DNA of 64,000 nucleotides, from positions 62,001-126,000 of the forward strand of contig CBDCVG010000092.1 in the NCBI GenBank assembly GCA_965222765.1, written 5' to 3'. The position numbers were made by a program, and so were the translations under genes. Of this stretch, positions 28,223 through 38,340 are shown one piece after another. This DNA is from Caldora sp965222765. GTDB taxonomy: Bacteria > Cyanobacteriota > Cyanobacteriia > Cyanobacteriales > Coleofasciculaceae. The notes beneath the pieces are model-generated. The model was not told where the DNA came from and did not search any database. It saw only the letters and a list, made by a program, of their open reading frames with translations. Within the stretch, counting starts at the first letter, position 1, and every line of letters starts with the position of its first letter.

Positions 28223-28549
28223 TCATTTTTGCTGCTTCCACTTCATCGTGATTTCATAATTTCCCTCAACGCTAGCAGAAGCGATAACGGCTCCAGCTTC
28301 CGCACTCATCTTGATACCAAACTTAACCTCAACCTCATCGGCTGGTTGATTCATGCTCCGCAGTTTATCAACAATTGTTCCCGCTATCGGTTTAACTTTC
28401 TCTAAAGCTGCCTCAAAAGTCAGTTGAGCCTTTTGCATTACCTGATCTTCACGACTAATTCGTCCTACTCCACTTTTTGACTCTGGCTGTTCGATTTCCA
28501 CTTCTATGGAACTACCATCTTCTAAAGGAAATGTAACTAAGCGTTTCAT
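28223..28549 (-). CDS. Trypsin-co-occurring domain protein (Trypco1, CU044_2847-like)
   Basis: 108 residues. The pattern is that of the small Trypco1/CU044_2847 family: N-terminal beta strands (LVTFPLEDGSSIEVEIEQ), a helical centre, then FGIKMSAEAGAVIASASVEG and a closing strand YEITMKWK. This family is known mainly by its association with trypsin-like proteases in predicted conflict (immunity) modules. It is the first gene of a two-gene unit with the trypsin-TPR gene 22 bases downstream. The function is predicted from context only. Confidence 0.82.
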   Translation of the reverse strand: MKRLVTFPLEDGSSIEVEIEQPESKSGVGRISREDQVMQKAQLTFEAALEKVKPIAGTIVDKLRSMNQPADEVEVKFGIKMSAEAGAVIASASVEGNYEITMKWKQQK

Positions 28550-28659
28550 AAAGGTAATCTTGACTAGGGCTAAAAAATTTTGTCTTTAACATTTTATCGC
28601 TTTCTCCTCTTGTAATTGCCTTCAAAATCTTTACTACCAAGGATGCAGGCAATTTTTAC

Positions 28660-29110
28660 TCATGCTCAAACAGCACTCAGCATAACAAGGTAAGGTGCTG
28701 AGAATGAGCGCATATCATGACACAATCATCATACGAATGTCATGCTGAATGCAGCGAAGCGGAGTGAAGCATCTGCCGAGTATCCCCCACATGCGAGATT
28801 CTTCTTTGAACTATACTCCACTCACAATGACATACTCAAGTGCTGAGAATGAGGGCATATCATAACACAATCATGATACCAATCTCATGCACAATGTAGC
28901 GATCGCACAGTGAAATATCTCGATGCATCCCTCACATATGAGATGCTTCGCTCCACTATCGTTGCGCTCAGCATGACATAGTCAAGTGCTGAGAATAAAC
29001 GAATTGCCATGACACAATAATGATATAAATTTCATGCTGAACCCTTCACTTCGCTCGAGGGTAAACTCCGCACTAGCGAAGTGAAACATCTCGGAGTATC
29101 CCTCAAATGC
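28660..29110. repeat. Second palindromic repeat cluster (three units plus a fragment)
   Basis: Type B unit (about 28735-28832), type A unit (28880-28985) and a rearranged unit (29028-29110), of the same families and spacers as the array at 23857-25275. A half unit starts near 28660. It separates the Trypco1 gene from ispD. Nothing else is seen in 28550-29208. Confidence 0.85.
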
Positions 29111-29208
29111 GAAATGAGCCACAGTTACCGACAATGTTAGTAGCGAAGATTTGGTTTGTGCTCGAAATCCTACCTACCACCTAACACCTATGGCAACCTA
29201 ATTAACCG

Positions 29209-29889
29209 TCAAATACGCTGACGGAGGATAAATTCTGCGATCGCTAAATCGACTGGGGTTGTTACCTTAAGATTGGTTTCCTCTCCTTCCACTACTTGCA
29301 CCGGGAGCTGACACCGCTCAAATAAGGCTGCATCATCGGTAACCTTCCAGCCAGAGTTGCGCCCTTGTTCGTGAGAGCGTTTCAATAGCTGCACCTCGAA
29401 TCCCTGGGGAGTCTGGGCTGCCCACAGCTGCCGTCGGTCTGGAGTATCTTGAATCAACCCAGTTTCATCTACTACTTTAATCGTATCCTTTACTGGTATA
29501 GCAGCAATGAGACCAGAACAATCCTGCAAGGCAGCAGCACAGCGATTCAGTAACTGGGGTGTTGCTAAACATCTTGCTCCATCATGAATTAAAACCCTTG
29601 TTGCCTCCGGTGGCAAACCCTGCAAGCCTTTATAAACTGATTCTTGGCGTGTTTCTCCTCCCTGAATCAGCTGCACTGGTTTAGATAGGGAAACTTCAGC
29701 GAGGATTGTCTTAAAATCTGACCAGTCATCCGGTTGTCCCATAATTCCAATCCAATGGATATCTTCAGCTGCTTCTGCTGCTAGGAGAGTCCAGGCAAGT
29801 AAAGGTTTACCCAGAAGTGTTAAGAGAAGCTTATTGCGATCGCTCCCCATCCGTTTCCCCATACCTGCTGCTGGGATTAGTAAATGCAT
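29209..29889 (-). CDS. ispD: 2-C-methyl-D-erythritol 4-phosphate cytidylyltransferase
   Basis: 226 residues from the ATG at 29889; an upstream frame extension lacks family similarity. The nucleotide-binding loop PAAGMGKRMGSDRNK starts at residue 5, followed by the family blocks VLIHDGARCLATPQLL and AIPVKDTIKVVD, and TDDAALFE near the C-terminus. IspD makes CDP-methylerythritol from MEP and CTP in the non-mevalonate isoprenoid route, which feeds carotenoids, chlorophyll phytyl chains and quinones. Divergent from the glycosyltransferase gene, sharing a ~98-base upstream region. Confidence 0.96.
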   Translation of the reverse strand: MHLLIPAAGMGKRMGSDRNKLLLTLLGKPLLAWTLLAAEAAEDIHWIGIMGQPDDWSDFKTILAEVSLSKPVQLIQGGETRQESVYKGLQGLPPEATRVLIHDGARCLATPQLLNRCAAALQDCSGLIAAIPVKDTIKVVDETGLIQDTPDRRQLWAAQTPQGFEVQLLKRSHEQGRNSGWKVTDDAALFERCQLPVQVVEGEETNLKVTTPVDLAIAEFILRQRI

Positions 29890-29987
29890 GATTTTTTCTC
29901 CTATTACTTTCTGGATAGTTTTAACGTTAGGTCTTCCCACCTATCAAGTTAAAATTAATCTTGATCCATAAGCTCAAGCGATCTTAG

Positions 29988-30947
29988 ATGAGAATACTAG
30001 CCCTAGTGCCTGGTGGAATCGGCGACCAAATTCTGTTTTTTCCCACCCTAGATGAACTGAAGCGGTATTACCCCAAAGCCGACATAGATGTTATTGTGGA
30101 ACCGCAAGCGAAGGGTGCTTATCGGGTTTCAGGATCTGTTGATGAAGTACTGACCTTTGATTTTAAAGACCGTAACGGTTTGGCAGATTTTGCTAACTTG
30201 TTAGGTATAATTCGCGATCGCGAATACGATGCTGTCCTTTCTTTGGCAAGTCAGTCGTCAATCGAACTGTTACTGTGGATGAGTGGCATTCCCGTTAGTA
30301 TTGGTTACAAAACTATTACTGGAGCCTGGTTTTTGAGTAATCCTGTCCCTCAGAAAACAGAGCAGTACGCTGCCCATATGTATTATGACTTACTACAAGG
30401 TTTAGACATTAGTTCTCCCTGTCCAGAACCACAATTGGCACTTCTGAAAAAAGACCTTGCCTGGGCTGAACAGGAGCAGAAACGACTAGAAGCTCAAGAT
30501 GGTTACATTCTGATTCATGGTGGTTCTACTAACTTGTCTCAAACACAAGGCATCGATCAAGTTTACCCAGTTAAGAAATGGCAGCAGATTATTGAAGACA
30601 TCCAAGAAAAACAGCCAGATTTGCCGATTATACTTATTCAAAGACCAGAGGATGGAGAATTCATTGAGGAGATGCTCCAAGTTTGTCCTGAGTTGAAAAC
30701 CACAACACCAGGAAATGTTGGTAAATTGTCAGCGATCATTGCCGGAGCTAATTTGCTCTTGTGTATTGATAGCACTCCCATGTATTTAGCTATAGCAGTT
30801 GGTACTTACACCATTGCTCTGTTGGGTTCAACTGAGGCAAAAAAACTGCTACCTGACAATAAGCAATGTGTTGGATTACAATCCCCTACCCGTTGGATTG
30901 CTGACATAAAACCGGAAGATGTGTTAGGGAAAATTTGGAATGGCTAG
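29988..30947 (+). CDS. Glycosyltransferase family 9 (heptosyltransferase-like)
   Basis: 319 residues. The N-terminal Rossmann half opens with ILALVPGGIGDQILFFPTL (the GT9 GxGD pattern), and the C-terminal half has ILIHGGSTN and the nucleotide-sugar-binding region LLLCIDSTPMYLAIAVGT, where GT9 proteins usually carry D-S/T-x-x-x-H. Here Tyr replaces the usual His, as in some other cyanobacterial members. Likely adds a sugar to lipopolysaccharide core or another surface glycan. It stands alone on this strand. Confidence 0.85.
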   Translation: MRILALVPGGIGDQILFFPTLDELKRYYPKADIDVIVEPQAKGAYRVSGSVDEVLTFDFKDRNGLADFANLLGIIRDREYDAVLSLASQSSIELLLWMSGIPVSIGYKTITGAWFLSNPVPQKTEQYAAHMYYDLLQGLDISSPCPEPQLALLKKDLAWAEQEQKRLEAQDGYILIHGGSTNLSQTQGIDQVYPVKKWQQIIEDIQEKQPDLPIILIQRPEDGEFIEEMLQVCPELKTTTPGNVGKLSAIIAGANLLLCIDSTPMYLAIAVGTYTIALLGSTEAKKLLPDNKQCVGLQSPTRWIADIKPEDVLGKIWNG

Positions 30948-31082
30948 GAGATTTCCTAATCAAAAAATATCCTACTTTACTCTGAACTTGATATAAGAGC
31001 TAGGCAGGTTGATTGATATCTTTGATTCAGGAATTTGCGATCGCTAATTGGGGTTTACTCACACTCCTTAACTCCTTCTTTC

Positions 31083-34000
31083 TTAGGAATTTACCTTGAG
31101 ACAATTACTTAAAGTAGTAACTAATTCCTGAGCTAAATAAGGCTTGGTTAAATAGCTATTAGCGCCCAACTGCTTGGCTAACTGACGATATCGCTCACTC
31201 GTGCGAGATGTTAGCATCAAAATCGGTAGCTCATCTTTAGAAAATTGCTTGCGACAGCTGCGGAGAAATTCAAAACCATTCATTTGAGGCATTTCTACAT
31301 CACAGATGATCCCCTGAATCTGAGGATGTTGCTGCAGTTGGGCCAGTGCATCTGCACCATTTTGGGCTTGAACAACAGGATATCCAGCTTTTTGCAAGGT
31401 TGAACAGATAGTTTGCCGGGTGGTGAGGGAATCGTCAATGACTAGAATAGTTGGTAGAGTTGGTTTGGGAGCAGGTTTAATCTGACTCCCTATTGTCTCA
31501 GCTTTTGCAATACTCCCTCGTTGCTCTTTAAGGGATCGAGCTGATGTGACGAAGGGATACTCCTGACTAATTTGGACTGTTGGTGATGGTGTTGCCTCAC
31601 TAATATCTACACTTAACACTCGTTCTACTAAAGCTGGTCCATCTAACACCGGTACCAGACGACCATCCCCCAAAATCGTGCAGCCATAGAAGTAAGATGG
31701 TGCAGTCAGTGCCTTATCAAAAGGTTTAATAACCAAATCCTGTTCCATCAACATTTGGTCAATTTTCAGGGCAATTGTATCAGAACCCTGAGAAACTAGC
31801 AGTAGCATCACTTTTCCAGAAGGTTGCTGAGCTTTAGGATGCTTCCGGGTGGTAACTGTCCGTTGTCGATAGTGTAGGGGTAGACTTCCCGCTAAAGCTG
31901 TTGGAGTTAGTGATCTAGATGGGTAATGGTAAGCCGAAAAAATAGGCTGGACTATAGGCACTATTTTTCCTTGCCAGTTATAAACCTGATGTCCCTTAAC
32001 CCGATCACGACTTTTAATGTCATTAGCTGTAACTGACAAAATGGTAGTAATAGTATCTACCGGAATCGCTAGTAAATTACCTTTTACCCGAAACACTAAT
32101 AGTTTAGTGATTGTTAAAGTCCAGGGCAAACGCAGGGTAAAAGTTGTGCCTTGACCTAACTCAGACATAACAGTGACGCTGCCCTTCAATGCCTCAACTT
32201 GCAGAAGCATTGCCTCTAAACCCATCCCCCGACCCGATAATTCACTAATTTGCTGCGAGAGAGAAAAACCAGGCGTAAATAGTAGATTATATAATTGATT
32301 TTTTGACATCTTTGCCGCTTCATTACTAGAAATTAGTTTCTTGTCTACAGCAGTGAAGCGAATTTTTTCTATATCAATTCCTTGACCATTATCTTGTACT
32401 TCTAGATAAGTATAATTTCCCCGTTTGTAAGCTTTAATAGTAATTGTTCCTTGAGGAGATTTACCGGATAGTTTGCGGAGTTCCGGAGACTCAATACCGT
32501 GATCAAAAGCATTCCTGACTAAATGCACTAATGGATCGTAAAGTTTTTCTAGAATTGCCTTTTCAATTAACGTGTTTTTACCAATTAAATCTAACTTTAC
32601 CTGTTTTTTTTGTTTAGCTGACAGATCCCGAATCGTCCGAGGAAAGCGGTTCAGTAATTCTCCTACATTTAGCATTCGGGCTTGCAGAAGATTATTTTGA
32701 ACTTGTTTGAGAGTTTGTTGCCGTTTTTTGATAATTTGTTGATTTTGTCGATAAAGTAATTCTATATCTTGAATAACTTCTCCTAGTTGAGCAATTTCTT
32801 CGACTATAGTCTGTTCTGGATAAGTTGGAGTCTGATCATTGAAAAAACCAGAATCTTCTAATTTATTAATTAGACTTTCAGGAGGAGTATTTTTAAAATT
32901 TTGCAGCTTATTTGCTAGCTTGTTGAAGCGGTTAAACCATCTTTTTAAAGACTCTAATGTTGCTTTATTCTGTTGAACTTGTAGTAGAAAACTATTATCT
33001 TGAGTAACTAACTCCCCTACTAAATTATTAATTATATCGAGGCGATTGATATCGACTCGCACCCCTAGAGGTCGTTTTGAGCTGTCTGGTTTGCGGGGAT
33101 CTGCTTCTACTTGTTCCTTTTGCTCAACCTGTTCTTTCGTCAGGGAAGGGGTATTCACAGGAGAAGATGGTGGAGTTGGTTGTTGATTGTTGCTTATTGG
33201 TTGAATTTTTACAGATGAGTCATCAGACTCAGCCGGGGTAGATTTGTCTACTATAGGTAGAACTATCTCAGTTGGTTCTTGCTGACTTACTTCTTCCTGG
33301 ATAGGGAAAGAGGCACTCGATTGAGTAGAGGTTGGAATTTTTACAGATGAGTCATCAGACTCAGCCGGGGTAGATTTGTCTACTATAGGTAGAACTATCT
33401 CAGTTGTTTCTTCCTGGCTTACTTCTTCTTGGGCAGGGAAAGATGAAGTCGATTGAGTAGAAGTGGGAATTGTTAAAGATAACTCATCAGAATCAGTTGA
33501 GTTCAAGTTATCTACTATAGGCAGAGGTATCTCAGTTGGCTCTTCCTGGCTTACTTCCTCCTGAATAGAGGTTGGAATTGTTAGAGATGATTGATCAGAA
33601 TCAATTGAGTTCAAGTTGTCAGCTCCGGATGAAACTGCCCTTGTTGGCTCCTCTATTGATAGGGAAGGGAGAGAGGAAGTCTCTAGGGAAGGTTTTGCTT
33701 GAAACCAACCTTTTATTAATTTACCTAGCCACTGGAATCCTGATGACTTATTAACAGGTTCAGAAAAATCTTCAGTTGTACTCGATGACTCATTAGTCTG
33801 TGCCAATTCTGAAGGAACAGCTGTCTGTTGACTAGGTTGGGTAGTAGGGGATGGTACTAACGGAGATGTTGTGCTGTCCCCCTTCTCTGTGCTATCACCA
33901 TCAGGAACTTGACTGGGGGGTGAAGAAGGAGCTGGCACAATCAAGGTAGGATCGTTGTGTTGTTCCTGTTTGTCAGTCAGTTTGACCAACGCTTCACTAG

Positions 34001-34742
34001 GATTTATTGGTTGGTGGTGCTCATCACTTAAAACTGCCTGTTGTACTTGCCGAAAGTCAGCTAATGCTAGCTGACTAATCGTGACAAGGGCTTGAGGGTT
34101 GGCTTGCAAAGCCTGAAGAGTAGTATTCGCGATCGCGACGAAATCTGGTAGGTTCAACATTTCTCCCAGACTAGCAAACACCTCTGCCTGGGTTTTGATA
34201 TCTTCTATAACCTCTGGAGCTTGGGGATTGGCTAACAATGTTTCCCAGCGATGGAGTCCCTGAGTCACTTCTTCAGTAAATAGAAACTGGGTAATATCTC
34301 CCTCCATTTCTACTTCTGGCAATTCTGCTGATTCTGCCAGGGGATGTCCCAGTTTTTCTTCTAGCTGCTCAAATACCGGCTTGGCTTTTTCTACTGCTGC
34401 TTGGGGATCATATTTACCCGTTTCAATCTGTTCAATAATCGGCAACCTTAGACTATCAAAAGCTCTCAGGAGAAGCTCCTCTAACTCCAAATCGAAGACT
34501 GTCTCCTCTTGATACAATGCCCTAATGCCATTTTCTAAGTTATGGGCGATGGTTTCAATGCCGGTTAAACCAATACAGGCTGCACCTCCTTTGATTGAAT
34601 GGGCTGCTCGCATTAGTCCGTGAATTTTTTGCACGGCATGATCAGTTTGAAGGCTCAGTAAACCTTCTTCAAGGCGTTGTAACAGTTCCAAGGCTTCTTG
34701 GACAAAAAATTCATAAGCTTGGTCATCGGTATCAATGTTCAT
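31083..34742 (-). CDS. CheA-type hybrid histidine kinase (Hpt-HATPase-CheW-REC), PixL-like
   Basis: 1219 residues. Hpt domain with phospho-His48 in RAAHSIKGGAACIG; an unusually long Ser/Thr/Glu-rich linker (about 270-540) containing three 44-residue repeats; dimerisation segment DINRLDIINNLVGELV; HATPase with LVRNAFDHGIE, VQDNGQGID and GRGMGLEA; CheW-like domain; and a C-terminal receiver with acceptor Asp in GIICDVEMPQMNG. This architecture is that of cyanobacterial motility kinases (PixL, PilL-C, HmpE). It lies 100 bases downstream of the PixJ-like receptor on the same strand, which favours the phototaxis assignment. It would relay light signals to type IV pilus control. Confidence 0.9.
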   Translation of the reverse strand: MNIDTDDQAYEFFVQEALELLQRLEEGLLSLQTDHAVQKIHGLMRAAHSIKGGAACIGLTGIETIAHNLENGIRALYQEETVFDLELEELLLRAFDSLRLPIIEQIETGKYDPQAAVEKAKPVFEQLEEKLGHPLAESAELPEVEMEGDITQFLFTEEVTQGLHRWETLLANPQAPEVIEDIKTQAEVFASLGEMLNLPDFVAIANTTLQALQANPQALVTISQLALADFRQVQQAVLSDEHHQPINPSEALVKLTDKQEQHNDPTLIVPAPSSPPSQVPDGDSTEKGDSTTSPLVPSPTTQPSQQTAVPSELAQTNESSSTTEDFSEPVNKSSGFQWLGKLIKGWFQAKPSLETSSLPSLSIEEPTRAVSSGADNLNSIDSDQSSLTIPTSIQEEVSQEEPTEIPLPIVDNLNSTDSDELSLTIPTSTQSTSSFPAQEEVSQEETTEIVLPIVDKSTPAESDDSSVKIPTSTQSSASFPIQEEVSQQEPTEIVLPIVDKSTPAESDDSSVKIQPISNNQQPTPPSSPVNTPSLTKEQVEQKEQVEADPRKPDSSKRPLGVRVDINRLDIINNLVGELVTQDNSFLLQVQQNKATLESLKRWFNRFNKLANKLQNFKNTPPESLINKLEDSGFFNDQTPTYPEQTIVEEIAQLGEVIQDIELLYRQNQQIIKKRQQTLKQVQNNLLQARMLNVGELLNRFPRTIRDLSAKQKKQVKLDLIGKNTLIEKAILEKLYDPLVHLVRNAFDHGIESPELRKLSGKSPQGTITIKAYKRGNYTYLEVQDNGQGIDIEKIRFTAVDKKLISSNEAAKMSKNQLYNLLFTPGFSLSQQISELSGRGMGLEAMLLQVEALKGSVTVMSELGQGTTFTLRLPWTLTITKLLVFRVKGNLLAIPVDTITTILSVTANDIKSRDRVKGHQVYNWQGKIVPIVQPIFSAYHYPSRSLTPTALAGSLPLHYRQRTVTTRKHPKAQQPSGKVMLLLVSQGSDTIALKIDQMLMEQDLVIKPFDKALTAPSYFYGCTILGDGRLVPVLDGPALVERVLSVDISEATPSPTVQISQEYPFVTSARSLKEQRGSIAKAETIGSQIKPAPKPTLPTILVIDDSLTTRQTICSTLQKAGYPVVQAQNGADALAQLQQHPQIQGIICDVEMPQMNGFEFLRSCRKQFSKDELPILMLTSRTSERYRQLAKQLGANSYLTKPYLAQELVTTLSNCLKVNS
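33203..33600 (-). repeat. 132-bp coding repeats in the CheA linker
   Basis: Matching starts (GAATTTTTACAGATGAGTCA and variants) at 33203, 33335 and 33467 are exactly 132 bases apart. A shortened fourth unit begins about 33575 (108 bases on). Each encodes 44 residues rich in Ser, Thr, Glu and Pro. The first two units are nearly identical, which indicates recent duplication. Confidence 0.88.
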
Positions 34743-34746
34743 TACT

Positions 34747-34842
34747 CATTGTTAATTGTTAATTGTTAATTGTTAATTGTTAATTGCTAATTGACCATTA
34801 GACAAAAAACCTAACACCTAATACCTAACACCTAATACCTAC
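34747..34842. repeat. TTAATTG and CCTAATA heptamer repeats
   Basis: Tandem TTAATTG units (34747-34790) and CCTAACA/CCTAATA units (34809-34842) fill the 100-base gap between the receptor and CheA genes. Confidence 0.9.
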
Positions 34843-37800
34843 TTACTTAACTTTAAACTGAGCGACGCTATCTTGGAGTTGGGTTGCTACCCCTAGTAGC
34901 TGAGTAAATGAGTCTGCCACAGTGACGGATTGTTCAGAAGTTTGATTAGCGATCGCGGCAACTTCCTTGATCGTATTCGATAGATCCCCTGAAGTTTGAG
35001 CCTGAGCTGTGGCAGATTGAGCAATTTCTTCAATCAACTGTAGAATTGTGGCACTCACCGCTGTTGAGTCAGCAATGGTTTGACGGGTTTCTTGGACTAA
35101 TTCCGTACCAGTGAGCACCCGTTCCATCCCAGTTTCCATTCCTGTTACTACTTCGTTAGTATCTGCTTGGATGGCTTCAACAATTTGCTCAATTTCTTGA
35201 GTAGCACTGGCAGACTGTTCTGCTAAGCTGCGCACCTCATTGGCAACTAAGCCAAATCCATGATCATCTTCTCCAGCACGGGTTGCTTCTACTGAGGCAT
35301 TCAATGCTAGAAGGTTAGTTTGGTTTGCCAAGTCACTAATCAGACTAACTACCCGAGAAATCTTCTGGGAAGCATCTCCTAGGCGTTTTACCTTGCGAGC
35401 AGTAGCTTCCACTGTTTGCTGAATTGCCAGAATTCCCTCAACGGTGCGATCCATTGCCAGATCACCAGAATTTGAGGGTCTGATTAGCTTGCTGTACCTT
35501 AATTTCGGCAGCTTGAGCATTAGCAGCAACCCTTTGAATGGAATTTGGCCATCACTTGCACTTGGTTTAGAGCTGCGCTAATCGCTTCGGCTTGACGTAG
35601 TGCCTCAGTAGACAGTCTCTTAACGTCACTTTCACTCTCTTTGGCAGTGGTGGTTGCCACAGTTGCTGATGATTTGCACTTGTCGCACCAGCTGTTGCAA
35701 GCTTTCAACAGTGGCATTAAAAAAGTCTGCTACAGTACCCATTGCTCCTACTGTTACTCTTGCTCGCACTGTTAAATCCCCAGAGAAGGAACCTTCAATC
35801 TCTCCCAGGAAGGCTTCAATTTGGTCTTGGAGCATTTCTTTTTGTTGCCGTTGCTCGATGGAAACTTGTTCTGCCACTTGGCGGAGCTTGTTCAACTTGT
35901 TTAATCAATAGGGCTTGTTCAAGGGCGTAACCGACTTGCAGGGCAACTTGTTTAAAGACCTCAATTTCTGAATCCTGCCATTCCCTTGTCGCAGAGCATT
36001 GATGGGCACCGAGTAAACCATAGAGCTTTTGTTTCAACAAAATCGGCACTACCACATTTGCCTTAACTTGCCATTTTCCTAATTGCTCCTCGTGGCAAGG
36101 AGTTAAGCCAGCTTTAGTTACATCTGCGATCGCACTTACTCTGCCTTTGCGGTAAGGTTCTACATAGTCAGGAGGGAAACAAGGAACATCGTGTTTCCAT
36201 GTTGATAATTTGGGGCCAACCAGGCTTGACAGTTTCCACAACAATTTCCCCATCCCAGTTTTCATCGAAGCTGTAGATGACGATGCGATCCGCTTGCATG
36301 AGTTTGAGGGACTCATCTACTGCTATGCGGAAAATTCGGTCTGGCTCTAGGGACTCCAAAATCCGGACACTAATCTCATTAAGTTGTCTGGCTTGTTGAG
36401 CTAGTTTTCTGGCTTGCTGGGCAGCTGTCTGTTGCCGTTGCAGCAAAAACGAATGTTCAAGGTTGTAGCCAACTTGGATGGCAACTTGCCGAATAAAGTC
36501 AATTTCCCACGGCTGCCATTTCCTCGGACTAGAACATTGATGGGCAATTAACAAACCATGCAGCTTTTGGTTCTCAACAATCGGGGCGACTAAATTTGCT
36601 TGGACTGCAAAGGGTTCTAACTGGTTAATATGACATTGTGTCAAACCTGCTTCATAAATATTCTCCGTCGCCTTTACTCGTCCTTTGAGATAGAACTTAA
36701 CATAACGCTCGGCAAAGCAGGGGTCTGCAATTTGTGCCCCTAAGGCTATAGGCCACCCTCGTGTTACTGTTTCTGCTACTACAGTACCTTGCCAGTAGGG
36801 GTCAAACTGATAAACTAATACCCGATCAGCCTGTAAGATATCTTGAGTATCTTCCACAGCGGAGTTAAAGATATCTTCTGGATTAAGGGATTTTTGCAGA
36901 TGAGAGGTAATTTGATTTAAACGTCTGGCTCGCTCAATAGCGTTTTGTTGCTGTTGTAGCAGGGTTACCTGATCAAGGGCAAAACCAATTTGGGTAGCTA
37001 TTTGCTTGATAAAGTCAATTTCTGAGGACTTCCAAGAGCGGGGTTCTGAACATTGATGAACAATCAACAAACTATGCAGTTGTTTTTGAGCGATGATTGG
37101 GGCAACTAAATTTGCTTGGACAGCAAAGGGTTCTAACTGTTTAAGGTGGCATTCCGTTAAACCTGCTTCATAGATATTTTTAGTAGCACTTACTCGTCCC
37201 CGCAAATAGGGTTTGACATAGCGCTGAGCAAAACAGGGGTCTACAATGGTTGTTCCCAAAGCTGTAGGCCAACCCCGCCCTACTGATTCTGCAACTACTG
37301 TACCTTGCCATTGGGGGTCAAACTGATAAACCACAACCCGATCAGCACTTATAGCTTCGCGAGTTTCTTCCACTACCGCATCAAAAATTTCCTCAGTGGT
37401 AAGAAACTGCCGCAGCTGTAGGGTAATTTCGTTCAATAGTCTAGCTTGTTTGGCAGCAATTTGCTGTCGTTTGAGTAGCAGACCTTGATCAAGGGCATAG
37501 CCTACTTGAATAGCTAATTGGCGAAAAAACTCGGTTTCTGATTCTGTCCAACTCCTTGGCTCAGAACATTGATGGGCAATCAATAAACCTATGAGCTTCT
37601 GGTTTGTCAAAATTGGAGCGACTAAGTTGGCTTTTACTTCCAGGGGTTCGAGTTGAGCAATATGGCAATCAGTTAAACCTCCTTCATAGATATTGGTAAT
37701 TGCTTGCACTCGACCTTTCTGATAGGCCTGAGCATAACGATCAGCGAAACAGGGATCAGTGATTTTGACTCCCAAGGTTACAGGCCAACCTACTTCAACT

Positions 37801-38258
37801 GATTCTGCTACGATCTTACCGTTCAATTGGGAGTCAAACCGATAGACTACTACTCTATCTGCACCAAGGGATTGACGGGCATCTTCAACAGTTGCATTGA
37901 AAATATCAGCTGGGTTGAGAGATTCCCGAATATGGGAGGTAATCTCATTCAACATGTGTGCTCGCTCAGCAGCAGCTCCTTCTCTCTCGAGCAGTGACTG
38001 GATTTGATCTGCCATCAGATCCATGTTGGAGCGCCAGACGTTCAACTCTTGGGCTAGAACAGTGGCTTTAGACTTCAAACCCAAAGTTTTTCTAGTTGTT
38101 TGAGACTCGAATTCTGCTTGCCACTCCTGTTGAACTGGAACTATAGTAACTGTCTCTTCTACAGTTGATTGGGGAGTCATCTGCTGCTGTACATCACCAC
38201 CTCCTCTACGATCATTCCGATTATCGTGCCGCTTGGTATGTCTATATATTTGAGTCAT
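34843..38258 (-). pseudogene. PixJ-like chemoreceptor with four DXCF GAF domains, five frame breaks
   Basis: One gene of about 1135 codons split into six frame segments. The first, unbroken 2 kb encodes three complete GAF domains and the start of a fourth; downstream come a HAMP-like region (FLGEIEGSFSGDLTVRARV) and an MCP signalling domain (ISDLANQTNLLALNASVEAT). Each GAF has both the DXCF-type motif (DPCFADRY, DPCFAQRY, DPCFAERY, and VPCFPPDY in the fourth) and a Cys-His (LTDCHIAQL, LTECHLKQL, LTQCHINQL, LTPCHEEQL), as in DXCF cyanobacteriochromes of PixJ. Breaks lie near 36198, 35886, 35672, 35544 and 35472; each equals one extra base, three of them A in AAA. Upstream of cheA. No transmembrane segment is seen. 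Confidence 0.85.
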
Positions 38259-38267
38259 TGTGGTTGG

Positions 38268-38340
38268 TAGTTGCTAGGTGTTAGGTGTTAGGTTTTAGGT
38301 TTTAGGTTTTAGGTTTTAGGTGTTAGGTTTTAGTTTTTAG
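38268..38340. repeat. TTAGGTT/TTAGGTG heptamer repeat
   Basis: About nine units of TTAGGTK lie between the receptor start and the stop of the leftward CHAT-TPR gene. Confidence 0.9.
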
